The notes: generated by a model from the letters alone, not told the origin. 64,000 nt of DNA from Hyposmocoma kahamanoa (GCF_003589595.1 NW_020653945.1:11387697-11451696); one strand, 5' to 3'. Counted from the first letter of the stretch, positions 1 through 12,257 are shown. Numbers and translations are program-made.

Positions 1-1140
1 TTATGGTCAGTACCGTAACGTACAAACTAGATACGAGCCAAAATCTTCCGCGTAATGCGCGAGCATTCTCGAGCATGCCCTTAGACTATTGGATTTTTTC
101 TATCCTCTATGAGCATGTTCCGGTCTTCAAATAAAAAACCGCATTGAGAGCCCTGTTTGGAGCTACGATTCCACAAACAATACACAGACAAAGGTTTCAA
201 ACATATAAAACCTCTCTTTTTACGTCGGGGACAACAGAAATTTTGTCGCGCCTTTACTTATATTCATATATTTTTTTCTTAGGAAAGAATGATTGACAAT
301 ATACAGTATATATCTATAGTTTGTTTTGTTCGTATGGAGAAAATGAAATATAAACTTTATTTTTTTATCTCGACATGTAGGAAAAATGCTATGTATGTGG
401 CTTGCCGTCAACAGTCAGCCGTGACCACCGGCCCTGTAAATAGCCGGAAATAGTTAATTTTCGTGGAATTCCCTGAGCATTGTCACTTGGGTCTTTTCAA
501 GGCGAGAGTGAAAAGCATGCGAAAAGACATTATTTAGGTATGCACGTTCCATCGTCGACCTAATCGTCACTTTCTATCAGGTGAGATGGAAGTCAAATGT
601 GTACTTATTTTTAACAAATAACAAAAAGGAAATAATTTAAAATTCAAATACAATATTTGAATGTTAGTTACATAGACAGGAAATGGTTAATATACATAGT
701 AATGTTTTTTTACGAAAGAAAAAATTATCGTTAGATTTTTTACAAGAAAACACCAAAGCGCCCCGTTTTCCCTAAAGAATTTGTAACACAACATAGACAA
801 AAATAATGAAGCAATCTGTGTCACCAAAATCATTGCGAGATGGAAGAAAATTACAATTTTAGCGGATTTTTATTAAAAATCCTTTGCCTTTTTCGGTGAA
901 GATGCCGCTTTGATAGATTCAAAAATTCCTTGTAATACGCGATTTTGGTTTTCTTTTTACCCTTACACATAATAATAATAATAACAATTTTGAATACTCT
1001 TATATGTAAATATTAACAATAATTTCAAAACCGTTGTGAGAAATCATCACCTCACTTAAGTACTATCGGAAAAAATTAAATTAGATAATACTTTATTTAA
1101 TAATAATTTCAACAAAAAAATATATTTTTATATTTTCCCG
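1..1140. other. AT-rich intergenic stretch
   Basis: No convincing open reading frame or splice-bounded exon is seen. The only recognisable item is a GTGACCAC-hairpin-GAAA motif at 421-450, listed separately. The rest is AT-rich unique-looking sequence. Confidence 0.5.
421..450 (+). other. Hairpin motif GTGACCAC-stem-GAAA (Penelope-end-like relic)
   Basis: GTGACCAC (421-428) is followed by a 4-bp stem CGGC (429-432)/GCCG (443-446) with a 10-nt loop, then GAAA (447-450). The same arrangement with different stem sequence occurs at 33480-33510, next to a Penelope-like element, and at 51284-51314. It is probably a relic of the same class of repeat end. No flanking protein-coding remnant is visible here. 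Confidence 0.4.
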
Positions 1141-1440
1141 TGCTAAGAAACTGAACGAACAACTCGTGCGTCTGGTGGTTAGCTACAGGCCTGTCAATAA
1201 CAGTTGTATTGCCCTAAGCACTTTAAAACACAATGTTCTGAGGAGAACTGCCGGTGCGCCTGTCACCCGAGACACAAATTGACAAGTTCCATGTGCCTGT
1301 AATGTCACCAGCACCCTTCAAAACTGAAACAGAGTAATGCTCACATTGCTACTTGGCGGCAGACATGGGTAAGGTGGTAGTACTTCCCTGAACGAACACT
1401 TTCACGGCATAGTTCCAATGAATTTCTACCAACACAGCAA
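1141..1440 (+). repeat. Dispersed repeat family C, copy 1
   Basis: This copy shares long diverged stretches with copies at 34382-34650, 36742-37166, 46706-46900 and (reversed) 47636-48115. Shared landmarks are a GGTGGTTAGC-like start, a GTGCCTGTAATGTCACCA-like segment and an AATGCTCACATTGCTAC-type segment followed by TTGGCGGCAGA. No coding potential is seen. The class (SINE or non-autonomous element) is not resolved. Confidence 0.65.
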
Positions 1441-4400
1441 AATTTCCGTATTTATGTATTTATTAAAACAATATGCAATTTTTTCTACTTAATTATCCAG
1501 TTCTAGTTGTTACACTGTTTAAATTACGTTTGATTGGAAATTTGTTTATTTTGTTAAAAAAATTTAAGTATAAAATCAGAATTTTGCTGCCTCGTTACTC
1601 ATATCATTTTTTCTCTTGGTGGTTAAAATATTTACCTATACGTTGTATGCCTTTGATTTCAATACCGCGTAATTTACGTTATAGTTTCCATTTCGGTCAA
1701 TTTGCGCCCAAATCAAATCCGCGTAAGTATTGTGGCAACCAAATTAGCATGATTTACGAGAATCTATTGTTATCAGTCTGTAGACGACATAAATTCATAC
1801 TTATGTGCAGAAATGAAAGCCGCAGCCATTGAAAGAAATAACAAAGTAATGAATAGTAACGTGTAGAATTTGGTTTTATGAAGATACGCGTCTCGTCTGG
1901 CACGGTTTGCTGGAAGACGTTGGTTCCAATCCAGCCGGATCGAAGGAATAATTTCTTAGAATTTGTTAAACTTTTCAAGCAAAACATCGTAAAACAGAAT
2001 TTTGTTACTCTTGGATATCCAGAATATACCTACTCCACAAGATTTGGGAGTTGCGTCCATAGCTAAATGCTAACGCATTACCGGCCTGGTCATATATTTT
2101 ATGGTCTAAGTGAAACTGATATTGAAAATATAGTAACAACATTTATTGTAGGTATTACTGATCGGTAGAGTTGTAGAATTTGATGGAAACCAATTTATGC
2201 AAAGGTACGCTACGGTATAGTTTTTACTTTCAGAAGGCTAGAAGAATGTAGTGAAAAGGGTAAACATATGTATATATATTTTATGGTGAAATTATAAAAT
2301 TGTTAACGGAAAAGAAACTTCGTTTATTCATGATAGGGTGTGTTGCTATTTTTGTAATACAGTAGGTACTTAGTTGAATTGCTAAGTCTTAAAACAATAA
2401 CAAAGCAGAACTTAACTGTAAGGTAACGGACGCGGTAGCTTGCACTCGCTTGTTCCCATATATTGCGTTATCAAAATTTGGCTTCGTGGACAATCTAAAG
2501 TCACAATGAAAGGTATTTCTGCGTCCCGTGCAGTTACCGTTAAAGACAAACTACACATCCTATTAAAAGTTCGGTGGAAAATTCAGCATTCGAACTAGTG
2601 GGTTACACTGTTTTACAGTCTACATACAGCACTAAAGATAAAACTATACTCTATGTAACTAAATTCATATGAACACATTTTTTCTTAATCTAGGTGCAAT
2701 AAAAGATACACACCACGCTAAGTATAACTACAAAAAAGTATTAGTATTTGAAATTTCAAACTTGAAGTTACGGCGTATTCCGAAATTGTAATAGGTATTG
2801 GAACTTTTTGTCTGCCATGATATCAGTCGATGATAAGTCTGAACTGATTTTTTCCATTAGAAAATACAAAGCTAATTGTAGCATGGAAGACTTTTGCAAA
2901 ACTTCACAGTTTCGGGTACAGCCCGCAATCGGCATTGGAAACACGATATTAATGTATCAAATGGCTAACTTTCTTCAGTTACGTTATACAATTGCAGTTT
3001 CATCAACAAAAAATAAAATATAAAAATATTTATTATATAGATCAAATTAAGCAGTACCTTTTAATAAGTTCAAGAAATATTGTGACAGCAGATGTGAGTT
3101 TAATCCTTTAGCATTCAGCGTCCATTTCAGATAGCAAATGAATATTAATATAAATTTCATCTACTCATACATTTGTTGTTCGTGTTCAGTTGTTATTAAC
3201 GTCGTAACATTTTAACACGTAGAAGTTAAAGAGCACGTCAAGCTTGATATTTAAGATTTAAATTCAACTGTATGCTATTTAAGATAAGAATGGTCCAAAG
3301 TATCTAGCTAGATGTGCTCTTGATTGTACCAAGATGGTTACAAAACATAATAGTATTACAAGTAATAACGGTGGGTAATATTGCAATTATAGCACATTTT
3401 CAAAATTAAAAAGATCATCTAACTATGCAGTAGGCACTTTGGCATCCAGGTGAATCGGACACTAGATATTAAACTTTACACCCAACAGAACTAAATTACG
3501 ACTTTGGGATTTATGGTCCTGATCAGCCAAATGATACAAGTATAACAAGTACATTCTTTGCAAAATGAGCATGAGTCCATTTGTAACTTAAACAATTTAA
3601 TATAATTTAAGACTAATTCTAAATTAGAAAAATAAACCTTGCTAAAATATTAAAAACAATTGTAAATAGCAACAACTAATAATAATGAATAAAAAAAAGC
3701 CTCGAAATAGAAAATTTTCCATTGAAACAACATGAATAAAATAAATAAAGTTTAGGAGATTATGTAAGGTTAAAATATGTATATGATCAGGATAAAATTT
3801 AAGAGTACAAATAACCACTATTCGAAGGTAGAATATGTAGGTATAAAAAGGCTACAAAACTTTTGCATAGCCTCATGATCCTTAAAATTATATGTATTTA
3901 GGGCAATACACATTTGTAGAGACCATATACAATTTATATATTTGAAAGATAAAAATATTACACTTAATATTAATTCTATAAATTGCAGCAATAATTTTTC
4001 AGTGTATAACACTTCAAGAATAAATATTTTGGGTAAGGAGAACACAACAAACACTTCCCATAACCACAATATGCTCAAGGCTTAGCCAATGGTTCATTGC
4101 ACTTTACGCTTACTCTATAGGCTAGTGTCATGAAACTAAAGTCACATGTATAAGTTGTCTTTAGAAAATATTCGAAATACACACCTAATATGTATATGAA
4201 ACTACATAATTATAACATTGTCTTTGGAGTTTGAAGTACTGCAGAGCACTGGAAAACGGGGTGTGCTCTAGTACAGTCTCCATAGACTGCCTCTTAGACA
4301 TAAAACTTAGATACTTTAAAATATTATGTTCTAAAAATTATAAAAATAATATAGCTCTTACAACTTTCCACAATAGAAAAATAAAAAAATGTTTAATGTA

Positions 4401-4920
4401 ATACTGCACATTACCATTACTCTAAATCAGTCAAGGCATTGCTATAGTCAAATAACAAAAAAAAAATATTTGTGTTATTTAATTCATAAACATTGTAAGT
4501 TCGGTCAGGTTTTATTCATTCAGTAAAGCTGATTTGGTAGAACAATTTTCACACAGTGTAAATGTTTCAGTTTTAAAATTAAAAGCGGACAACAATTTGG
4601 GTACATTCAAATATATGTAAAACTTCCTTCAGTAACAGAGTGGGGTCACAGGTCCCAACCAAATTGTAATAGTAAGTTCTTCATATACTTGAATATTAAC
4701 AAATGGCTATGCAGCTTATTACTATCAATATTAACCTACAAACTAAAGCCTTAATTTAAATGGTAATAATAAAGCAAGTCGTGAGGCGGGATATTTGCAT
4801 CAGTCTTGTGAAATTTTCAATTGTGAAAATTATTACTGTCATTGATAACTATTTGGTAATCTTGTTAAAACAGAAATCATAAAATTTTGTTAATCTGTAA
4901 AACATGTTCATCACATTTCA
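1441..4920. other. Intergenic; probable zinc-finger 3' UTR near its right end
   Basis: No gene is recognised between the repeat at 1.1-1.4 kb and the zinc-finger stop codon at 4921. The part adjoining 4921 should hold the 3' UTR of the minus-strand zinc-finger gene. Several TTTATT (AATAAA on the minus strand) hexamers occur, for example around 4508-4514, but none can be singled out. An inverted-repeat MITE relic lies at 3218-3335. Confidence 0.5.
3218..3335. repeat. Palindromic MITE relic (GTCAAGAGCACGTCAAGCTTG family)
   Basis: The left part reads AAGAGCACGTCAAGCTTGA and the right part ends GATGTGCTCTTGA, i.e. diverged inverted ends. A better preserved copy sits at 55645-55755 and a half copy at about 31943-32022. 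Small size, inverted ends and no coding capacity fit a non-autonomous DNA element. Confidence 0.5.
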
Positions 4921-6084
4921 TCAGTTCAGCTCTGATTTTAAAGATGACAGAGTTGCATCAAGAACTCTGCTCGCTGCATAACCTGGTATGTTTAGGTAGG
5001 CCGGTTTGTCATGCTCACACAGACCTGGCTGCGTGCAGCATCGGTTTACTGCAGTCCCTGCACCACTTGCTGAGGCACTTTGACTGCCACTTGCTTCTGA
5101 AGTCGCTCCATGACAAATCATTTTATGATTTGTGAATTGTTCTAATGAGCGGAGTTGTTCACCACAGTTCTCACATTTCAGTTCCCGGGCATGAACTTTC
5201 TTGTGACTGTTCAATGATCTTGAATTATCAAATACTTTGGTGCACATGTCACAATACTTGAGCACTTTTTCCCCTGTGCACACTACTTTATGGTTGTTGA
5301 GGCGGTCTAGAGACATGTACCGCTTATTGTTGCACAAGTCACACTTGAATTGCTTCTGTGGCACACGGCCCGTATGCACTTGCATGTGTTTACGCAAGTT
5401 GCTCTTATCCTTAATATATTTTGAACACACAGAGCATTTGTTCACGTCTTTACGAGTGTGATTAGCATCTAAATGCCTTCGCAAATATTGTTTTTTATTA
5501 AATGGTTCCAAACAGATTTGGCATCTGAATGGTTTCTGTGCTGGGTGTACTCCAGTTAAATGCGTATTGAACTCAAGGATTGTAGGGTAACTCTTTCTGC
5601 AATGAGGGCAGTGAAATAGTTTGCGGCAAATTGCTGCACTAGAGTCACAAAATGGGTCTGAACAATCATCACAGAATGAGTCCATCCCTGCAGGGGGAGT
5701 TGGTGGGCCTGTAGTGTATTGGTCAATGTCCGTTTGCAGGGGGTCACGGTCTGGAGTGCCTGCACCAGCAGGTTCTTGCTTCACTTTAGTTTGGTCACTA
5801 CCCTCAGAGAAGTCATCTTGAGAAGGAATACTTCTTGAAGTGCTGGCCAGCATCCACCAAGGGTTGTAGTGCCATGCCCCCAGGCCAGGCTGTACTCCTT
5901 GAGTCTTTATGTCACTTTGTTTAGTTGTTTGTGTTTCAGCATTTGCAAAGCCAGGAAAGCTTGGCAGCTCCTGATGTTTTCCTCTTGTTGATTCAAATAT
6001 GCTGTGCTGTGCTAATATATTTTCATAGTCATTTGTCGTATCTAATTTTCTCTCATTACGTTCACTTTGCTCTCTTTTAGACAT
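4921..6084 (-). CDS. C2H2 zinc-finger protein, six fingers
   Basis: Probable nuclear DNA-binding protein of 387 residues, encoded in one exon. It has six consecutive fingers in the C-terminal half: about residues 157-180, 186-209, 216-237, 246-269 (C2HC type, last ligand Cys), 276-298 and 302-325. Linkers vary and only one resembles TGEKP. The N-terminal 150 residues are polar and low in structure, with a VKQE sumoylation-like site near 101-104 and a Cys-rich patch near 138-146. The tail is Ser/Gly/Ala-rich. I start at the ATG at 6084 because a good acceptor (CCTTTACAG, ending at 6095) lies 10 nt upstream, so the frame that stays open to 6252 is more likely intron or 5' UTR than coding. The family is certain from the fingers; orthology and target are not known. 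Confidence 0.9.
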   Translation of the reverse strand: MSKREQSERNERKLDTTNDYENILAQHSIFESTRGKHQELPSFPGFANAETQTTKQSDIKTQGVQPGLGAWHYNPWWMLASTSRSIPSQDDFSEGSDQTKVKQEPAGAGTPDRDPLQTDIDQYTTGPPTPPAGMDSFCDDCSDPFCDSSAAICRKLFHCPHCRKSYPTILEFNTHLTGVHPAQKPFRCQICLEPFNKKQYLRRHLDANHTRKDVNKCSVCSKYIKDKSNLRKHMQVHTGRVPQKQFKCDLCNNKRYMSLDRLNNHKVVCTGEKVLKYCDMCTKVFDNSRSLNSHKKVHARELKCENCGEQLRSLEQFTNHKMICHGATSEASGSQSASASGAGTAVNRCCTQPGLCEHDKPAYLNIPGYAASRVLDATLSSLKSELN

Positions 6085-6826
6085 TTTGCAGAGCCTGTAA
6101 AGGTATAGGAAATTTTTAAAAGTGTTGCACTCAAGCGTGACGAGTTTGTACCTTGTATACAAAACATGACGTAAAATGAAAGTAACACTACGTTTGTAGT
6201 TCGTAGTAGGTCCCCACCAAAATAAACAATGCAAAATTATTGTAGTAAACAACGCAATTACGCGTCGTGTGTTTCATAGCTATGAATCACTACATAGTAT
6301 CGATAACTATAACTGAAACATATATTATAGTCCAATGCACAGTTAATCCCGTTAGTTTTACACTATTTTATCAATTGTGGTCTAATAGCGAGGGATAAAC
6401 AAACAAGGGCGAAGAGTTTTATAGATTGTAATTTACATCATCAAATTCAAGGAAGTCTTTGAATATAGCCTACATCTTAGATTATAGTATCAAGCTATAC
6501 AACTAGAATTTGTTAATTAGAAATAAAATCAATACTTACTCTGACAGAATTTAAGTTTTTCGAATAAAAATCTTACAAAATTATTCTAATAAACGTCGGC
6601 CATTTTGTTTGGTTTCACTTTTTTTTAATTAGCTCACAGTGTTACCACTTTTTAATGGTACTTTAAAAGTAGAAACTTCAAAATTTTGATCGCGTCGTTT
6701 ATTGGGTAATTTTGATCGTGTATAGTGCCTTTTTTGAAGATGGAGTAAAATGACAGTTCATTGCGAAAAAGTGTTGCCCGTTTGCGAGCAGCTAGTGATT
6801 GCAGTCGATAAATATTATATCGACTA
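6085..6826. promoter_or_regulatory. Upstream region of the zinc-finger gene
   Basis: This holds a 3' splice acceptor at 6095-6096 (minus strand), implying a 5'-UTR intron, then AT-rich sequence up to the LINE tail at 6827. A promoter must lie in or beyond this stretch if the splice is real, but no TATA box or initiator is clear enough to place. Confidence 0.35.
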
Positions 6827-7195
6827 TTTATTTATTTATTTATTTTTGGCATAACTACAGAATACAAATTATATGGTTCCTTAAGTTAGCATGCATTACA
6901 ATATAAGTAAATTATGCATTCCTATAACAGCTACGCACAACATTTGACAAGTAAATAATGATATAACCTAATTAATATTAAAACTAATGTACATTATTTT
7001 AAGAACTACACATGGACGGACCTTTGGATAATATAAGTAAAAATAAATAAAAATAAAAATAAAAATTCCTCTTATTTAATTCTGACAATATAAATAATTA
7101 GAACAAAGGAAAAAAAAAGTAGTGTAAAAATAAATATTAATAAAAATAAAATAAAATAAAAGAACAGGGACAAATTTCATACTTCTTAAATACAT

Positions 7196-10031
7196 TTAAG
7201 TACAATATAAATTCAGATGTTTTTTACATGTATTTAAATAACTTTTGCGACTCTGCGAGAATATGTCCAAATATTTACACAAATTGTTATGACCTCTGCA
7301 CATGCGGAGAATGGGATCATTATATGATACATTGTTCGCAGTGCATGGTAGAGAAAAGGTGTTTTGTGTACGTTTACTACCGATCTTGAACGAGATGTGG
7401 CCTAAGAGCTCACCTGAGTCCACCCATGAGTTGATTATTTTAAAAAGAGTGGAATAATCAAGAATTACACGTCTGGACTGAAGAGAATCTACGTTAAAAT
7501 ATTTGAGTCTTGCCTCATACGTGTCCAATCTCTTGCGCATTCCGAACTGCGTGGTCAAGTTGCGGAGAAACCGTCTTTGGACATTTTCAATTGCATCAAT
7601 GTGGCAATTATAATAGGGTGACCATATAACCGAACAATACTCTAGATGGCTGCGGACCAAGGAAGAATATAGGGTTACCATACTAGTTGAATTTTTGAAT
7701 GGTTCTGACACTCTATTAACGAAACCCAGCATTCTGTTTGCTTTGGCGACTATGCGTTCGTAATGTACCGAAAAATTCTGTTTGGAGTCGAACCAAACAC
7801 CAAGATCATTACCTTATCCTGCTGTATTAGTATGACATTGTTTATATTGTAGGGATATTTAATAGGTTTTTTTTTCTTGGTGAATGTAATAATGTGACAC
7901 TTGTCAACGTTTAAATGCATATTGTTTCTATCGCACCATAAGCATAGTCGGTCTATGTCCTGCTGCAATGCGATACAGTCATGTATAGAGTTTATCTCAC
8001 AATATAGTTTTAAGTCATCAGCATACGCTAGACACGGACAGGAAATTGAATCTACAAGATCATTTACAAATAATATGAACAAAAGAGGACCCAAATTAGA
8101 GCCCTGAGGTATGCCTGAAGTAGGTTCAAAAGGAACAGAGTCATACCCGTACACAGCTACAAGCTGCGTGCGGTTTCTCAGGTAAGAGTCAAGCCAGCGC
8201 AGAAGTGAGCCATGAACACCGAGGTGATTAGCCTTACGACAAAGAATCTCATGATCAACCTTGTCAAAGGCTTTAGCGAAATCGGTATATATAGACTCCA
8301 CTTGGGAAGGTTTATTAAAGGCTGTATTCAAGTAATGTACATACGTTAATAGGTTGGAAGAGGTTGAACGGCTCCTAACAAAACCATGCTGCCTGGGACT
8401 GATTACATGTTTTAAATGAAAATACAGACGTTCATAAACCAGTGTTTCGAAGATTTTTGAGAAACACGAGAGAATGCTGATGGGCCTATAATTTTTGACA
8501 TCGGATTTACAACCAGATTTATGGATTGGCGTAATTTTGGTCATCTTCCATAATTGGGGAAAGTAACCAGTGTTAAGGCTTTTATTAAATATAATACTAA
8601 GAGGCTTCGCTAAAACGCTACTACAGTTTTTCACAAAAACTGGTGGTATACCGTCTGGGCCTGCTCCTTTTGAAATGTCGATTGATTTTAATGTTGCTTC
8701 AACGTCAGCTTCGGAAATGGTGACATACGAAATGCTGTAATTTGATTCCGGAAAATCCGGAATGTATGACGTTCTAGAGGGCATGGCGTAAACAGATGCA
8801 AATTGCTTAACAAATAAGTTAGCCATATCATAGCCTGTACAAGCAGTATCATTCCCATAGTACATTTGTTTTGGTAAATTGTTATTTATTCTCTTAGATT
8901 TAGCGTATCTCCAAAATACTTTAATGTTATTTTTAAGACTGGTTTCGACATTAATAATATAAGATCTGAAACAATCATACAAAACAGACTTCGCCCTTGA
9001 CCTAAGCATCGAATATGTATCAAAATCACGCGGATTGCCAAATTTTTTGAATTTACTATGAAATCTGTTTTTCTCCTTCAGTATTTTAATTAGACTGCGT
9101 GAAAACCAATTGGGCCACATGTTTTTGGAGTGAGTTTTTGGTGTATGCTTCTCGATAACTACCCATAAATGGTTATAGAACATCTGTACAAAATCGTCAC
9201 AACTGAGATTAGAATGTTGCTCCCAAGCCACTCGGGATAGTTCCAGCAGGCACGATGGAAAGTCAGTTTTATAGAATCTGTACCTTGTAGTGCGGTTTTC
9301 TTTGAGAGATGATGTTCTAAGGGATTTTACTGGTAAAACTATTTCCAGTGGAGGGTGATATTTATCACAGCGACTTAACGCTTGCGATTCAACAACACTA
9401 CAAGAAATGTCAGATGGCGCAAGTACCAAGTCCAAAATTTTGTTATGGTCATTTAATATGAAGTTATATTGGGTCATATTGGTTCTATTAATAAAATCAG
9501 TCAGAGCGGAAATTTTGCGGTTTCTACTTAAGGAAGTACACGGAGTAAACCAATTAATGTCCGGCAAGTTAAAGTCTCCATTAATTAGAATATGAGAGGC
9601 TGATGATGTCGTAATAATACGCTCACAGTTGTCCAGAAATGCGATATAGTCCATGTCACTGATATACGAGGGCAGATAAACAGTACAAATATTCAATTGA
9701 AAATTATGCAATTGAATGGTAACCCATATATGTCCTCCATGGAGGAGTGCCACCTAGACATTTCGCTACTCAAAAAATTGTTTTTTACTGCAATGAGAAC
9801 CCCACCACCATAATCTGACTTGTTGTATTTAATTTTGAATTCACTTGAGCGATCACCCCGATAGACGGTGTATCTGTTATCGAATAACTCGCTTGACAAT
9901 ACCGAATCGTGAAGCCACGTCTCGCACAGGCAAATAATATCATAATTTGCTGTTAAAACTGAATTCAATATTTCTAAAGTTTTGGTATTAACTCCCCTTA
10001 TATTTTGGTAAAATATAGTCAAATTATTCAT
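7196..10031 (-). pseudogene. LINE A ORF2: endonuclease-reverse transcriptase, frameshifted
   Basis: Three overlapping frames cover one polyprotein. 10031-9693 holds the endonuclease start (FYQNIRG, then a CETWL block). 9753-7750 holds the rest of the endonuclease (INGDFNLPDINW) and the reverse transcriptase, with GPDGIPP, NYRPISIL, the DFAKAFDKVDHE block, GIPQGSNLGPLLF and the catalytic YADD at about 8016-8030. 7732-7196 holds the C-terminal region. One frameshift lies in 9693-9753 and another near 7735-7760. Full length would be about 945 codons, normal for LINE ORF2. The catalytic residues remain, but the breaks make it inactive as it stands. Confidence 0.88.
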
Positions 10032-10109
10032 AGTTAATAGATAAATATGTAAATAATACAGTAAAATATGGATTTTTATGTACTTAATTAAAAAAAAAAA
10101 TAATTAATG

Positions 10110-10460
10110 CTATTCCAGACTATCAAGGACCTGCTGGTTTTTCACGTGAATGAAACGCGAAGTTTCGTCTTTGCGCATGAAAATACGTCCATTCCGCACC
10201 CATACAAACTTGTATGAAAGTTGTTTGGCTTTGGCTCTAGTAGCAGCATGCAGGGCCTTGTTAGCTGGTGACAAATGTTCCGATATGTAAATAACAGAGT
10301 TATCACCTCCAATACCCAGAACAGAAGAGCTCAGCCTATTGTTCGGTCGCGCCTTGTTGTAGCGTGACACGGCGGAGTAGAACTCATCGCGGCGTCGGGC
10401 ACTATCGACTGAATATGACCAATATTTATTATTATGGAATAAATAGCCGAACTTGTTTCA
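10110..10460 (-). pseudogene. LINE A ORF1, C-terminal remnant
   Basis: This reads from just after a stop codon at about 10458-10460 and ends at 10110. It contains NKARPNNRLSSS, SYKFVWVRNGRIFMRK and DETSRFIHV. This block is typical of the C-terminus of ORF1 proteins of CR1-like insect LINEs, which coat element RNA. The N-terminal part is missing or out of frame, consistent with 5' truncation. It lies 79 bp upstream of the ORF2 start, the usual order. Confidence 0.7.
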
Positions 10461-10518
10461 TTTGAATCATCGTCGACATTATTCATCCAATTACTACAAT
10501 TTGAATTGTCAATTTTTA

Positions 10519-11745
10519 TAATAATAATAATAATAACTTTTTATTTCGAGTAACAATAGACTCACTTGTTAGTACATACATGTGAACTTAATCTAAAATT
10601 AGTAAAACTTAAAATTAAAAAATTAAAATTGAATTTAAATTAAAAATGAAATTAAAATTGAATTTAAAAGAAAATTGAAGTTAAATTAAAATTGAAAATA
10701 AATTAAAATTGAAATAAAATTAATATTGAAATAAAATTAAAATTAAAATTGAACTTAAATTAAAATCTGATTACATGCTTGGGAGCATGTAACCCGCAGC
10801 AATGCCTAATATAGGGGCAGTCATCCCTGTCCCCTATGACACGGAGAGCGGAGTTGGGGCTGGCCCGCACGCGGCGCACCAGGGACGCACACCTCTTGCG
10901 CACAGTGGCGTCCATGCCGTCCACGCGCGCGTCGGCGAACATCCCTGATGCGCTACAGAAGCGGGGCAGCCCCATCAACACCCGGAACGCGTTATTGTAT
11001 TGAGTCCGTAGGGCCCTGTAGGCCCGGTTCGTAAACTCTCGCCACAGACTACAGGTATAAAAGGAGGTACAGTACGCTCTAAAGAGCGTTACTTTTACCT
11101 CTCCCGAACACCTTGCGAATCTGCGTGCGATCATATTCGCCCTGACCGACAGAGCCCTACGTTCCCTTTCCATGTCCTTATTGTCATTGAGATCAGGCGT
11201 AAGTATATGCCCTAGATATTTAAATTGATTTACCCTCTGAAGGTCTATACCATTAAGTTTGATTTGAGGTAGCTCAGAGTTATACTTACGCCCGTTCCCA
11301 AATACCATGTATTGGCTTTTACGTGTATTATATTTAAGTCCGTGGTCTATCGCATACCCCTCACACACTTTTAATAAATTACGCATACCGCAGATTGATG
11401 CACTCAGCAGCACCATATCATCCGCATAACTAATATTATTTAGGCACACTCTATCTATATGGCATCCGATACGCATGCTGCTGAGGGCCTCGATCAGTCC
11501 ATTGACGTATACGTTAAATAAGCTAGGGGAGCTCAATCCGCCCTGCCTAACACCGCATTCGAGCTTATAAGGGTCCGACATCCTTCCCGCCCATCTAACG
11601 TAGTTGATCTGATTTCCATACCAGTATTTAAAAATCTTGACTAAAAATTTTTGTAACTTCGTACACACATACACTGCATTTAAAACTATGTTTATGAAAA
11701 ATACAAAGAGGAGACATATTTGAAAGTTTTTCATTTTAATTCAAT
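10519..11745 (-). mobile_element. Non-LTR retrotransposon B, 3' half
   Basis: The element is on the minus strand and 5' truncated at about 11.66-11.75 kb. It has the 3' part of a reverse transcriptase ORF (10760-11734), a 3' UTR made largely of degenerate AAATTAAAATTGA units (about 10600-10765) and a (TTATTA)n tail at about 10519-10540. It is unlike LINE A in RT sequence, tail and 3' UTR, so it is a separate family. The clade is not assigned. Confidence 0.82.
10760..11734 (-). pseudogene. LINE B reverse transcriptase fragment
   Basis: The open frame is 324 codons; only about the last 300 look like element protein. Visible motifs are GVRQGGLSSPSLFNVYVN, YADDMVLLS (YADD at about 11413-11430) and QFKYLGHILTPD of the RT thumb, followed by an Arg-rich C-terminal region ending HAPKHVIRF. 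The first 20-30 residues are hydrophobic and unlike RT, and probably come from flanking sequence read through. The N-terminal endonuclease and half of the RT are missing. The frame itself is unbroken, so the copy is not very old. Confidence 0.85.
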
Positions 11746-11858
11746 ATAGACAATCAAATCCGGCTTTCTAGTTAATATACATATGAATAAAAACCCAACC
11801 AACTGTCAAAATAAGATTTAAAAAGCCAGTAACACAATAAGTAATCATTAGAACGTCG

Positions 11859-11897
11859 CACTATGGGAAATTTAGGTAAGTTACGGACCAAAAATCT
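11859..11897 (+). repeat. Transib left terminal inverted repeat (RSS-like)
   Basis: Heptamer-like CACTATG (11859-11865), a 23-nt spacer, then CAAAAATCT (11889-11897), resembling the V(D)J nonamer ACAAAAACC. The CGTCG target-site duplication lies immediately outside at 11854-11858. Confidence 0.85.
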
Positions 11898-12257
11898 GTA
11901 ACTTTTTTTGTTTTTTGAGATACACCTTTCAATTGTCTACTATACATAGTGGGAATTACGACGCTTTTAAACGCATATACATTTTTATTTAACTACCCGT
12001 AATCGAGAGACAAAAAATATGCAAAATCATAAATCTCTCTCTGGTAAATTCTACCCAATATTTTTTTTAAATGGAAATGCTATGTTACGGTAATTCTTTA
12101 TTCATAAAATACATTAAATGTAATTATGCATTTTACTTAAAATTATATAAAATAAAATAATAAAAATATGAGACAAGAATAAACGTGAAAGCATGTTTGT
12201 TATTATTTCGGATATCTATTTTAGACTCTAGCCTCTCTCTTCTAACATGGCCTATTA

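Larger units (their letters stand above)
6827..10518 (-). mobile_element. Non-LTR retrotransposon A (CR1/Jockey-like), 5' truncated
   Basis: A LINE on the minus strand. Its 3' end is at low coordinates with a tail of ATAAATAA-type repeats (about 6827-6848), preceded by an A/T-rich 3' UTR. It carries the C-terminal part of ORF1 (10110-10460) and a nearly full ORF2 with endonuclease and reverse transcriptase (7196-10031), broken by two frameshifts. The 5' end stops next to the (TTATTA)n tail of a second LINE at 10519, so the two lie head to tail. The clade is not resolved: the endonuclease/RT style and ORF1 C-terminus resemble CR1-type elements common in insects. Confidence 0.88.

Noticed and set aside
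1473..1832. 119-codon plus-strand frame
   Set aside because: Phe/Leu/Lys-rich AT-driven composition, no recognised domain, overlapped by opposite frames.
6085..6252. 56-residue N-terminal extension of the zinc-finger protein
   Set aside because: A splice acceptor sits 10 nt before the downstream ATG and the extension is hydrophobic and AT-driven; more likely 5' UTR or intron.
7901..8107. Small plus-strand frames across LINE A
   Set aside because: Antisense shadows of the reverse transcriptase ORF.
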